Shown here in pieces: positions 4,800 through 10,630 of a stretch of DNA of 11,888 nucleotides. The DNA is from Thermoleophilia bacterium (GTDB taxonomy: Bacteria; Actinomycetota; Thermoleophilia; Gaiellales; Gaiellaceae). Numbering within the stretch: the first letter of the stretch is position 1; the number at the start of each line of letters is the position of its first letter. The stretch covers positions 1 to 11,888 of the forward strand of contig JAICLM010000042.1 of NCBI GenBank assembly GCA_025927435.1, given 5' to 3'. The position numbers were made by a program, and so were the translations under genes. The notes beneath the pieces were generated by a model. It was not told the DNA's origin. It did no database searches and worked only from the letters and a program-made list of their open reading frames with translations.

Positions 4800-5943
4800 C
4801 GATCTTCCGCAGCGGGTCGTCCTGCTTGCGCCGCTTCTGGATGCGGTTGCCGTGCTTCACGATCTCGAGCACGTAGACCACGTAGACCGAAAAGAGCACC
4901 GCCGCGAAGCCGATCGACGCGGCGAGCAGCGTCCACCACGGGTGCCAGACGCCGTGCGCGCGGAACGGGACGAAGCGGGTGGCGAAGGCGGCCGCGGCGA
5001 GCGTGACGCACCAGGCCCAGATCGTCACGGCCGCGCGCCGTTGCGAGAAGCCGCGTCGCAGGAAGCGATGGTGCAGGTGCGCCTGGTCGGCGACGAAGAC
5101 ACGCTCCCCGTGCTTCAGGCGCCGCACCACGACGAACGTCGTGTCGACGATCGGGACGGCGAGCACGAGCAGCGGGAAGAACAGCGCGACGCTGGCGGCC
5201 GTCTTCAGGAGCCCCTGCACGGAGATGGTCGCGAGCACGTAGCCGAGCAGGAGCGCTCCGGAGTCGCCCATGATGATCCGCGCCGGATAGAAGTTGTGGC
5301 GCAGGAAGCCGACGCAGGCGCCGAAGACGATGGCGGACAGAACGGCGGCGTCGTACTTCCCGAGCGAAAGCGCGATCACGCTGAACGTCAGTCCCGCGAT
5401 CGCCGCAACCCCTGCGGCGAGGCCGTCGAGGCCGTCGAGGAAGTTGACCATGTTCATGATCGCGACGATCCAGATGATCGTGAGCGGGATCCCGACCGAC
5501 GCCGGCAGGGTGTGGATGCCGACGAACGGGAACGTGAAGCGGTGCACCCAGATGCCGAACCCGGTCGCCACGGCCGCGGCCGCCACCTGACCGCCGAGCT
5601 TCGCAAACCACGGCAGGCCGCGAAAGTCGTCGACGATGCCGACGGTGACGGCGAGCGCGGCGCCGAGCAGCAGCCCACGCGTCTGAGGGCCGACGTGCAG
5701 AAACGCGAGCGCCGGCACGAGGATGCCGAGGAAGAGCGCGATCCCGCCGAGGCGAGGCACCGGAAGCGGGTTGATGCGCCGGCCGCCCGGGACGTCCACG
5801 ACGCCGAATCTGCGCGCCATCCCTCCCACCGCGGGCGTCAGCAGGACGACGATCGCGCAGGCGATGAGCGCGCCCCAGAGGACGTCGAGGTGATCGCCGA
5901 GCTCGTCGAGGACGCTCAGGTGCGGGCTGGTCGCCGCAAGCAC
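4795..5943 (-). CDS. wecA: WecA/TagO-like undecaprenyl-phosphate sugar-1-phosphate transferase
   Basis: This glycosyltransferase family 4 membrane enzyme probably moves a sugar-1-phosphate, typically GlcNAc-1-P from UDP-GlcNAc, to a polyprenyl phosphate, the first step of arabinogalactan, teichoic acid or polysaccharide assembly. The 382-residue protein has about ten or eleven membrane helices and the family motifs in order: D105-D106 (GIVDDFRGL), N167-F-L-D170-G-L-D173, GFLRHNFYPARIIMGDSGA (residues 212-230, D227) and H289-L-H-H292 on a cytoplasmic loop. The HLHH motif and overall sequence favour WecA/TagO over MraY. The start is GTG at 5941-5943, the only usable codon before the first helix. 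A homologue (rfe/wecA) sits beside the atp operon in mycobacteria, which supports the assignment. The true sugar substrate is not proven. Confidence 0.88.
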   Translation of the reverse strand: MLAATSPHLSVLDELGDHLDVLWGALIACAIVVLLTPAVGGMARRFGVVDVPGGRRINPLPVPRLGGIALFLGILVPALAFLHVGPQTRGLLLGAALAVTVGIVDDFRGLPWFAKLGGQVAAAAVATGFGIWVHRFTFPFVGIHTLPASVGIPLTIIWIVAIMNMVNFLDGLDGLAAGVAAIAGLTFSVIALSLGKYDAAVLSAIVFGACVGFLRHNFYPARIIMGDSGALLLGYVLATISVQGLLKTAASVALFFPLLVLAVPIVDTTFVVVRRLKHGERVFVADQAHLHHRFLRRGFSQRRAAVTIWAWCVTLAAAAFATRFVPFRAHGVWHPWWTLLAASIGFAAVLFSVYVVYVLEIVKHGNRIQKRRKQDDPLRKIA

Positions 5944-5949
5944 GCCGTC

Positions 5950-5955
5950 AGGGTA
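5950..5955 (-). promoter_or_regulatory. Candidate -10 element TACCCT of the wecA-like gene
   Basis: TACCCT ends six bases before the GTG start, so the message would begin at or next to the start codon. No good -35 is seen at normal spacing. It is one of several similarly placed -10 boxes in the window. Confidence 0.3.
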
Positions 5956-5965
5956 CTCCCGCGGT

Positions 5966-5995
5966 GTGACAACGATCGTTTCGCCGCCGTATACA
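5966..5995 (+). promoter_or_regulatory. Candidate leaderless promoter of the lipoprotein gene (GTGACA-18-TATACA)
   Basis: GTGACA (5966-5971, five of six -35 matches) and TATACA (5990-5995) are spaced by 18 bases. The -10 ends seven bases before the ATG at 6003, which suggests a leaderless transcript. It is divergent from the wecA-like gene. Confidence 0.5.
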
Positions 5996-6002
5996 CCGCG
6001 GG

Positions 6003-6290
6003 ATGAAGGTCACGCTCGCACCGGTGTTCGTCGCGGCCACCGTCTTGTTCCTCGCTGCCTGCGGCTCGGGGCAAGAGCTCGACGCCGTCACCCTCACGGT
6101 TCCGACCATGACGACGATCGCAAATGCGAAGACAGGCGCGCTCGTGCGCTGCGGGAGCGTCGGCGCGCACGTCCCGGCTCCCGGGCACGGCGTCGCCGCG
6201 ATGGGCGACGGCGCCGCTCCGTCGTCGTCGGCATCGCTTCAGCTGAAGCGGCTCGGCAACGGGTCGCTCGTCGTCACCTGCAGGCGATAG
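6003..6290 (+). CDS. Small putative lipoprotein, unknown function
   Basis: A 95-residue protein with a lipoprotein signal peptide: Lys2, a hydrophobic core (residues 4-17) and a lipobox LAAC with the lipidated cysteine C20, followed by GSG as a flexible linker. The mature part of 75 residues is Ala/Ser/Thr/Gly-rich with two cysteines, C50 and C93, that could form a disulphide outside the membrane. It would be anchored to the outer face of the cytoplasmic membrane. I recognise no domain. It has a plausible promoter and ends 15 bases from the convergent winged-helix gene. It stands alone on its strand, so context gives no role. Confidence 0.7.
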   Translation: MKVTLAPVFVAATVLFLAACGSGQELDAVTLTVPTMTTIANAKTGALVRCGSVGAHVPAPGHGVAAMGDGAAPSSSASLQLKRLGNGSLVVTCRR

Positions 6291-6304
6291 CCGGTGCCCA
6301 CCGG

Positions 6305-7312
6305 TCAGCTGCCCCAGCGAACGGCGATCTCGCCTTCGATCCCGGGCAGTGGCAGCGAATGCGCCTCCGCCTCGACCGCCTCGCGCTCGCCGCGCGTGAG
6401 GCGGCGCCAGAGCTGCACGCTCAGATCGGCCCGCGCTCGCCGCCACGTGCCGACGATCTCACCGCCGACGAGGACGGCGCCCGGCCAGACGCGGGAGGTC
6501 CAGAGCTCCGCGCGCTGCGCCGCGTCGGGGACGAGGAGCTCGCGAGCCGCCCCCCAGTGGAGGTAGTACGGGTCGCCGCTCGGGAGCAGTCGAGCGGCGG
6601 CCGACGTGCCCGGCGGCTCGCGGAAGCCGGCTTCGTCGCGGGTGAGGATCCAGGCGTCGCCGATCGGAGTTCGCACCGCGGTGAGCGACCGGCCCAGGGT
6701 CTCGAACGTCCCGCCTGCCTCGGCTGCCCCGATTCCTGCCCAGGTCGCGAAGGTGTTCGGCGTGCCGGGTCCGAAGACCTGGAGGTACCGGTGCGCGAGC
6801 TCGCGCCGCGCCTCGTGCGGCTCGATCTCGGGCCGCGGAACCGTCCAGACGTCCGGCGTTCGCGCGCCGTCCCAGCGGATGAGCAGCGTGCCGGTCGCCG
6901 CCGCGTACTTGATCGCGTTGCCGATCCCGAGGGCCTTTTGCGTGTCGTTGTCCTTCAACCGGCGGCCGGCGAGAAATGCGTTCACCCGCGCGGCCAGGTC
7001 CTCGGCTCTTGCGCGACGGCGTGCACCGTCCGGGAGCCTGCCCAGTGTGAAGACTGCACGGTCTCGAGCCGGCACGACGTACACGCTGTAGCGCGGCCCC
7101 CAGACCTGGACGAGCGACGCGTCCTCCCAGCTCCCCGGCTGCGTCCCCTCGACGCGCGCGTGGATCGAGAGGAGAGCCGCCCGCGGGACGCTGTCCGTGA
7201 GGCCTGCCCAGGCGGCGAGCCGCAGGGAGCGCGCGCCGCGCGGAAGGCGCTCGTCGAGCGCGCCGGCGCGCCGCCTGAACGCGAGGATCTGGTCGCGTGT
7301 GAGCTCGAGCAT
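6305..7312 (-). CDS. HTH_42 winged-helix protein, paralogue lacking a clear glycosylase motif
   Basis: A 335-residue member of the winged-helix HTH_42 (PF06224) superfamily, which includes the AlkZ and AlkX/YcaQ DNA glycosylases. The family is recognised from AALLSIHARVEGT and WEDASLVQVWGPRYSVYVVPARD in the N-terminal half, and from LLPSGDPYYLHWGAARELLVPD and VLVGGEIVGTWRR near the C terminus (about residues 242-291). The Q-x-Q or Q-x-D catalytic signature is not evident; the corresponding segment appears to read GLTDS (residues 37-41). It may be a divergent glycosylase subfamily or a non-catalytic DNA-binding protein. The ATG at 7310-7312 is well placed for the family. It is divergent from a second HTH_42 gene, with 42 bases between this start and the small ORF. 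Confidence 0.85.
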   Translation of the reverse strand: MLELTRDQILAFRRRAGALDERLPRGARSLRLAAWAGLTDSVPRAALLSIHARVEGTQPGSWEDASLVQVWGPRYSVYVVPARDRAVFTLGRLPDGARRRARAEDLAARVNAFLAGRRLKDNDTQKALGIGNAIKYAAATGTLLIRWDGARTPDVWTVPRPEIEPHEARRELAHRYLQVFGPGTPNTFATWAGIGAAEAGGTFETLGRSLTAVRTPIGDAWILTRDEAGFREPPGTSAAARLLPSGDPYYLHWGAARELLVPDAAQRAELWTSRVWPGAVLVGGEIVGTWRRARADLSVQLWRRLTRGEREAVEAEAHSLPLPGIEGEIAVRWGS

Positions 7313-7322
7313 CCGCCGCGAG

Positions 7323-7348
7323 ACGATACGTCCCGACCGGAGTAGGAT
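7323..7348. promoter_or_regulatory. Divergent -10 elements between the two winged-helix units
   Basis: On the minus strand TATCGT (7323-7328) ends ten bases before the ATG at 7312. On the plus strand TAGGAT (7343-7348) ends six bases before the ATG at 7355. Neither has a good -35. Both units would start from the same 42-base gap, so they are likely co-regulated. Confidence 0.3.
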
Positions 7349-7354
7349 CGCCGC

Positions 7355-7459
7355 ATGACCGACTTCCAGCCGCCGGCGGACCTGGATGCCGGGCTGCGGT
7401 CCACGCAGTCCGACGAGCTCCGGGCCTGGGTCGCGAACGGGCTCGAGCAGCTGTCCTGA
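7355..7459 (+). CDS. 34-residue small ORF ahead of the AlkX-like gene
   Basis: ATG at 7355 opens a 34-codon frame encoding a short acidic peptide that begins MTDFQPPADLD and ends GLEQLS, ending TGA at 7457-7459. A -10-like TAGGAT lies six bases upstream. Its stop overlaps a CTG (CTGA, 7456-7459) that is in frame with the downstream AlkX-like protein, the same four-base arrangement used by the atp, upp and lyase genes here. It could be a real small protein, a coupling leader, or an unrelated open frame. I recognise no family. Confidence 0.45.
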   Translation: MTDFQPPADLDAGLRSTQSDELRAWVANGLEQLS

Positions 7460-8673
7460 CCTCTCCGGCGCTGCAGGTCAGTCCCGATGCGGCGCGCCGC
7501 TTCCTCGTCTCGCGGCACTTCCTCGCGCCCGCACGGTCGCTTGCAGGCGGCCCCGACGCGGTGCTCCAGGTGATCCGGAAGCTCGGCTCGATCCAGTTCG
7601 ACCCGATCGCCGTCGCGGGGCGGAACCACGACCTGATGCTGCACGCGCGTGTCGCCGCTTACGAGCCCGCCTGGTGCGATGGGCTCTACGAGCGCCGCAG
7701 GATCTTCGAGACGACGAACAAGGCGCTGTCGTTCATCCCGGCGGACGAGTTCCCCTGGTACCGCGTGAATGCGGGCCGCAAGGGCCCGCGATTCCATGCG
7801 GCTGCACTGACGGACAACGCCGCCGTCGCGGAACAGGTGCTCGAACGCATCCGGGCCGAGGGGCCGCTGTCCTCTGCCGACTTCCGACCGGAGAGCGGAC
7901 GGACGAAGGATTGGTTCGGGCTGCCGGAGAACGCGGTGCGCTCGGTGCTCGAGGCGTACACCGTCGCCGGCGTGATCGGGCTCGCGCGCCGCGACGGCAA
8001 CACGCGCTACTACGACGTCGTCGAGCGCCTGCTACCGGCCGAGCTGCTCGCGCAGGAAGTCCCCGAGCGGGAACAGCTCCGGCACAAGCAGCTCTCCCGC
8101 CACCGTGCGCACGGGCTACTGGGCGCGGGCGGCGCCGGCGGCACCTTCGCTCGCATCGCCAATCCCGATGTCCGGCGGGAGCTGCACGAGGAGCTCGTCG
8201 AGCTCGGCGCGCTCGTGCCCGTCGAGGTCGAGGGCATGCGCGGCAAGCGCTTCGTCGTCGCCGAGGAGCTCGCTCAGCTGCAGGCTCCGCCCGAGGCGCG
8301 GCCGCCCTCGGTCGCGTTCATCGCGCCGTTCGACTCGCTGCTCTGGGACACGACCCTGCTCACGAAGCTGTTCGACTTCGACTTCGTGTGGGAGGGCTTT
8401 TTCAAGCCGGAGAAGCGGCGCTGGGGCTACTACGTCCTCCCTGTCCTCTTCGGCGACCGGCTCGTCGGCCGGATCGAGCCCCGGATCGACCGCGAGGCTC
8501 GTCGCGTGGACGTGCTCGGGCTCTGGTGGGAGGAGGGCTTCGCGCCGCGCCGCGCGGCCGGGTTCGTGGACGCGATGCGGGACGCGCTCGATGCCTACCT
8601 GCGCTTCACGGGTGCCGACCGCTTCGATTGGCCTTCCCACCTTGCCGCCCAGCGGCGACTATTCGCAGCATGA
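7456..8673 (+). CDS. AlkX/YcaQ-like DNA glycosylase (HTH_42 winged-helix family)
   Basis: The protein resembles AlkX/YcaQ, enzymes that remove bulky N-alkyl bases and unhook interstrand crosslinks. The QxD catalytic motif is visible as Q47-F-D49 in KLGSIQFDPIAVAGRNH. The C-terminal part carries APFDSLLWD (residues 290-298) and KRRWGYYVLPVLFGDRLVGRIEPR, both typical of the family. From the CTG at 7456 it would have 405 residues. The first ATG/GTG/TTG in frame is GTG at 7561, which would cut off VSPDAARRFLVSRHFLAP, a segment the family normally has, so translation probably starts upstream. CTG at 7456, in a CTGA overlap with the small ORF, is the best candidate; a frameshift in the assembly is the alternative. 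The stop overlaps the next gene (ATGA). Confidence 0.85.
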   Translation: MTSPALQVSPDAARRFLVSRHFLAPARSLAGGPDAVLQVIRKLGSIQFDPIAVAGRNHDLMLHARVAAYEPAWCDGLYERRRIFETTNKALSFIPADEFPWYRVNAGRKGPRFHAAALTDNAAVAEQVLERIRAEGPLSSADFRPESGRTKDWFGLPENAVRSVLEAYTVAGVIGLARRDGNTRYYDVVERLLPAELLAQEVPEREQLRHKQLSRHRAHGLLGAGGAGGTFARIANPDVRRELHEELVELGALVPVEVEGMRGKRFVVAEELAQLQAPPEARPPSVAFIAPFDSLLWDTTLLTKLFDFDFVWEGFFKPEKRRWGYYVLPVLFGDRLVGRIEPRIDREARRVDVLGLWWEEGFAPRRAAGFVDAMRDALDAYLRFTGADRFDWPSHLAAQRRLFAA

Positions 8674-9476
8674 CCTCGCAGGCAGAGAAGGTCGAGACGT
8701 TTCACCGGCTGCACGCCGAGGGCTGCTTCGTGATCCCGAACCCGTGGGACGTGGGCACCGCGGTCGCGCTCGAGCGGATGGGGTTCGAGGCGCTCGCGAC
8801 GACGAGCGCCGGGCACGCCTGGTCGCTCGCCCGCCCGGACAACGGCGTGCGGCGCGACGAGGCGCTGGAGCATCTCCGCCAGATCACGGCCGCCGTCGAC
8901 GTCCCCGTGAATGCGGACTTCGAGCACGGCTTCGCACGCGAGCCGGACGGCGTCGCCGTGAACGTGCAGCTGGCCGCCGCGACCGGCATCGCCGGCCTGT
9001 CGATCGAGGACTCGACGGGCGATCCCGGCGAGCCGCTCTACGCCTTCGATCTAGCCGTCGGGCGAATTCGAGCCGCGCGAAGCGCGATCGACGAGAGCGG
9101 CACGGGAGTCCTCCTCACCGGCCGGTCGGAGGGGTTCGTCGTCGGCCGGCCGGACCTCGAGGAGACGCTCCGCCGCCTGCAGGCGTACGCCGAGGCCGGC
9201 GCGGACTGCCTCTACGCGCCGGGGATCGACACCGCCGAGCAGGTGTCCGCCGTGGTCGCCGCAGTGGCGCCGAAGCCGGTGAACCTGCTCGCCAACTCGC
9301 CGTTCACCACCGTTGCGGAGGCCGCCGAGCTCGGCGTCCGCCGGATCAGCGTCGGCGGCACGCTCGCGCGCACCGCATGGGCCGGCTTCCTCGCCGCCGC
9401 CGAGGAGATCGCGACCGAGGGCACGTTCACGCGGTTCACGGGACTGCCGAACGTCAACGCGCTCTTCGAGCGGTAG
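8670..9476 (+). CDS. Isocitrate lyase/PEP mutase-family enzyme
   Basis: A 268-residue TIM-barrel protein of the isocitrate lyase/phosphoenolpyruvate mutase superfamily, which makes or breaks C-C or P-C bonds next to a carboxylate, using Mg. Family landmarks are NPWDVGTA (residues 24-31), TTSAGHAWS with a following D57, the metal-site segment NADFEHGF (D83, E85), SIEDS (E113) and LTGRSEGF (R152). The KKCGH loop of true isocitrate lyase is absent, so oxaloacetase-like, PEP mutase-like or 2-methylisocitrate lyase-like activities remain possible; the exact reaction is unknown. The ATG overlaps the glycosylase stop (ATGA), implying coupled translation. It ends eight bases from the convergent gene at 9485. 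Confidence 0.88.
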   Translation: MTSQAEKVETFHRLHAEGCFVIPNPWDVGTAVALERMGFEALATTSAGHAWSLARPDNGVRRDEALEHLRQITAAVDVPVNADFEHGFAREPDGVAVNVQLAAATGIAGLSIEDSTGDPGEPLYAFDLAVGRIRAARSAIDESGTGVLLTGRSEGFVVGRPDLEETLRRLQAYAEAGADCLYAPGIDTAEQVSAVVAAVAPKPVNLLANSPFTTVAEAAELGVRRISVGGTLARTAWAGFLAAAEEIATEGTFTRFTGLPNVNALFER

Positions 9477-9484
9477 CTCGGTCC

Positions 9485-9913
9485 CTAACCAGTCGAGCCG
9501 AGAGCCGCGCGGATGCTGTCGAGCGCCTTGTTCTCCTGCGGCGAGACGTCCTTGGCCGCCTCCGCCACCGATTGCGAGAGCTCCAGGACGAGCTGCCGGT
9601 ACGCAGGGAGATCCTCCGGCGACTTCGCCTCCAGCACCGTGACGGCCTGCTCGAGGGCTGCCACCGTGCTCCGCTCGATCTCTTCCGGCGACGCGGTCAT
9701 CCCGAACGGCCGATCGTGCCCGGCGACCAGGTCGCGGACGAGAAGGCTGTCGCTGTGCTCGTGGGCCTCTCGTAGATGGTGGGCGAGGGCGTTCGCCTCC
9801 TTGAAGCTGTCGAAGAACCCCCGGTCGATGATCGCGACGAACATCCCCGCGCCGGCGATCCCCTCCTGCATCGCCTTCCATTCCTCGTCGGTGAAGTCAG
9901 CTCTGGTGGCCAT
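9485..9913 (-). CDS. Conserved-looking hypothetical protein, 142 residues
   Basis: A soluble, mainly helical and acidic protein. The N terminus is the most motif-like part: FTDEEWKAMQEGI, then GAGMFVAIIDRGFFDSFKEA (residues 21-40), then a histidine-rich segment (HHLREAHEH, 45-53). No signal peptide or membrane helix is present. The D/E, H pattern could bind a metal, and the overall layout loosely recalls small helical TerB-like stress proteins, but this is not a firm match. The ATG at 9911-9913 fits; the gene has normal codon use for the window. It lies between upp and the lyase, with 81 bases to upp. Function unknown. Confidence 0.75.
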   Translation of the reverse strand: MATRADFTDEEWKAMQEGIAGAGMFVAIIDRGFFDSFKEANALAHHLREAHEHSDSLLVRDLVAGHDRPFGMTASPEEIERSTVAALEQAVTVLEAKSPEDLPAYRQLVLELSQSVAEAAKDVSPQENKALDSIRAALGSTG

Positions 9914-9994
9914 GCAGTGGAGTATGGCGCAGCCGACGTTGGATCGTTCCGCCGAGCGAGCCCCGGAGCGGAGGCGAGCAGCCGTGAGACGGGC
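9914..9994 (-). other. Short intergenic region between upp and the 142-residue gene, with a candidate -10
   Basis: On the minus strand CATACT (9921-9926) ends seven bases before the ATG at 9913, a possible -10 for a leaderless message; no -35 is clear. The GC-rich part at 9950-9980 has only imperfect repeats and no T-run, so I do not call a terminator for upp. Confidence 0.35.
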
Positions 9995-10630
9995 CTACTT
10001 GGTGCCGTAGAGGCGGTCGCCGGCGTCGCCGAGGCCCGGGACGATGAACCCGCGCTCGTTCAGGCCACGGTCGACCGCGGCGCACACGACGTGCACGTCG
10101 GGGTGCTGCCGGTGCACCTCATCGATCCCCGGCGGCGCTGCGACGATGCAGACGAGTGTCACCGACTGGGCTCCCGCCTCCTTCACCGCCGCGATCGCCG
10201 CACAGCTCGAGTGACCGGTCGCGAGCATCGGGTCGAGCACGATCGCGTCCCGCTGCGATAGGTCGTCGGGGAGCTTGAGGTAGTACTGGACGGGCTCGAG
10301 CGTCTCTTCGTCCCGATACATGCCGACGAACCCGACCCGGGCACTGGAGACGAGCGAGAGAACGCCGTCGAGCATCCCTACGCCGGCCCGCAGCACCGGG
10401 CAGACGGCGACCTTCTTGCCGGAGATGCGCTGCACCGTCATCCGCTCGAGCGGCGTCTCGACCTCGGCGTCCTCGGTCGACATGTCCTTCGTCGCCTCGT
10501 ACGTGAGCAGGAGCGTGATCTCGTTCGCGAGCTTGCGGAAGTGGACGGTAGGCGTCTCCCGGTCGCGGAGGTAGCCGAGCTTGTGCTGGATCAGCGGGTG
10601 CTCGACGACGGTGAGGCGCGGTTCCGTCAA
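9995..10630 (-). CDS. upp: Uracil phosphoribosyltransferase
   Basis: Converts uracil and PRPP to UMP, the main pyrimidine salvage step, in the cytoplasm. The 211-residue protein is of normal length. Visible motifs are YEATKD (residues 44-49), PVLRAGVGM (78-86), the PRPP-binding loop D133-P-M-L-A-T-G139, and the uracil-binding C terminus GFIVPGLGDAGDR followed by LYGTK. The PRPP loop has His140 where Gly is usual. The start is TTG at 10628-10630, overlapping the glyA stop as TTGA; no other start suits the family N terminus (MTEPRLTVVEHPL). It is the second gene of a glyA-upp unit. Confidence in function is very high. Confidence 0.97.
   Translation of the reverse strand: MTEPRLTVVEHPLIQHKLGYLRDRETPTVHFRKLANEITLLLTYEATKDMSTEDAEVETPLERMTVQRISGKKVAVCPVLRAGVGMLDGVLSLVSSARVGFVGMYRDEETLEPVQYYLKLPDDLSQRDAIVLDPMLATGHSSCAAIAAVKEAGAQSVTLVCIVAAPPGIDEVHRQHPDVHVVCAAVDRGLNERGFIVPGLGDAGDRLYGTK

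Noticed and set aside
4738..6006. 422-codon plus-strand frame opposite the wecA-like gene
   Set aside because: Charged low-complexity translation, antisense to a gene with all GT4 motifs.
5966..7345. Long plus-strand frame opposite the first winged-helix gene
   Set aside because: Overlaps the lipoprotein in another frame and is Arg-rich without motifs; the minus strand carries clear HTH_42 sequence.
7386..8669. Apparent long N-terminal extension of the lyase-family protein
   Set aside because: This frame lies across the AlkX-like gene; family sequence begins only at the ATG at 8670.
9950..9990. Terminator after upp
   Set aside because: Repeats are imperfect and there is no T-run.
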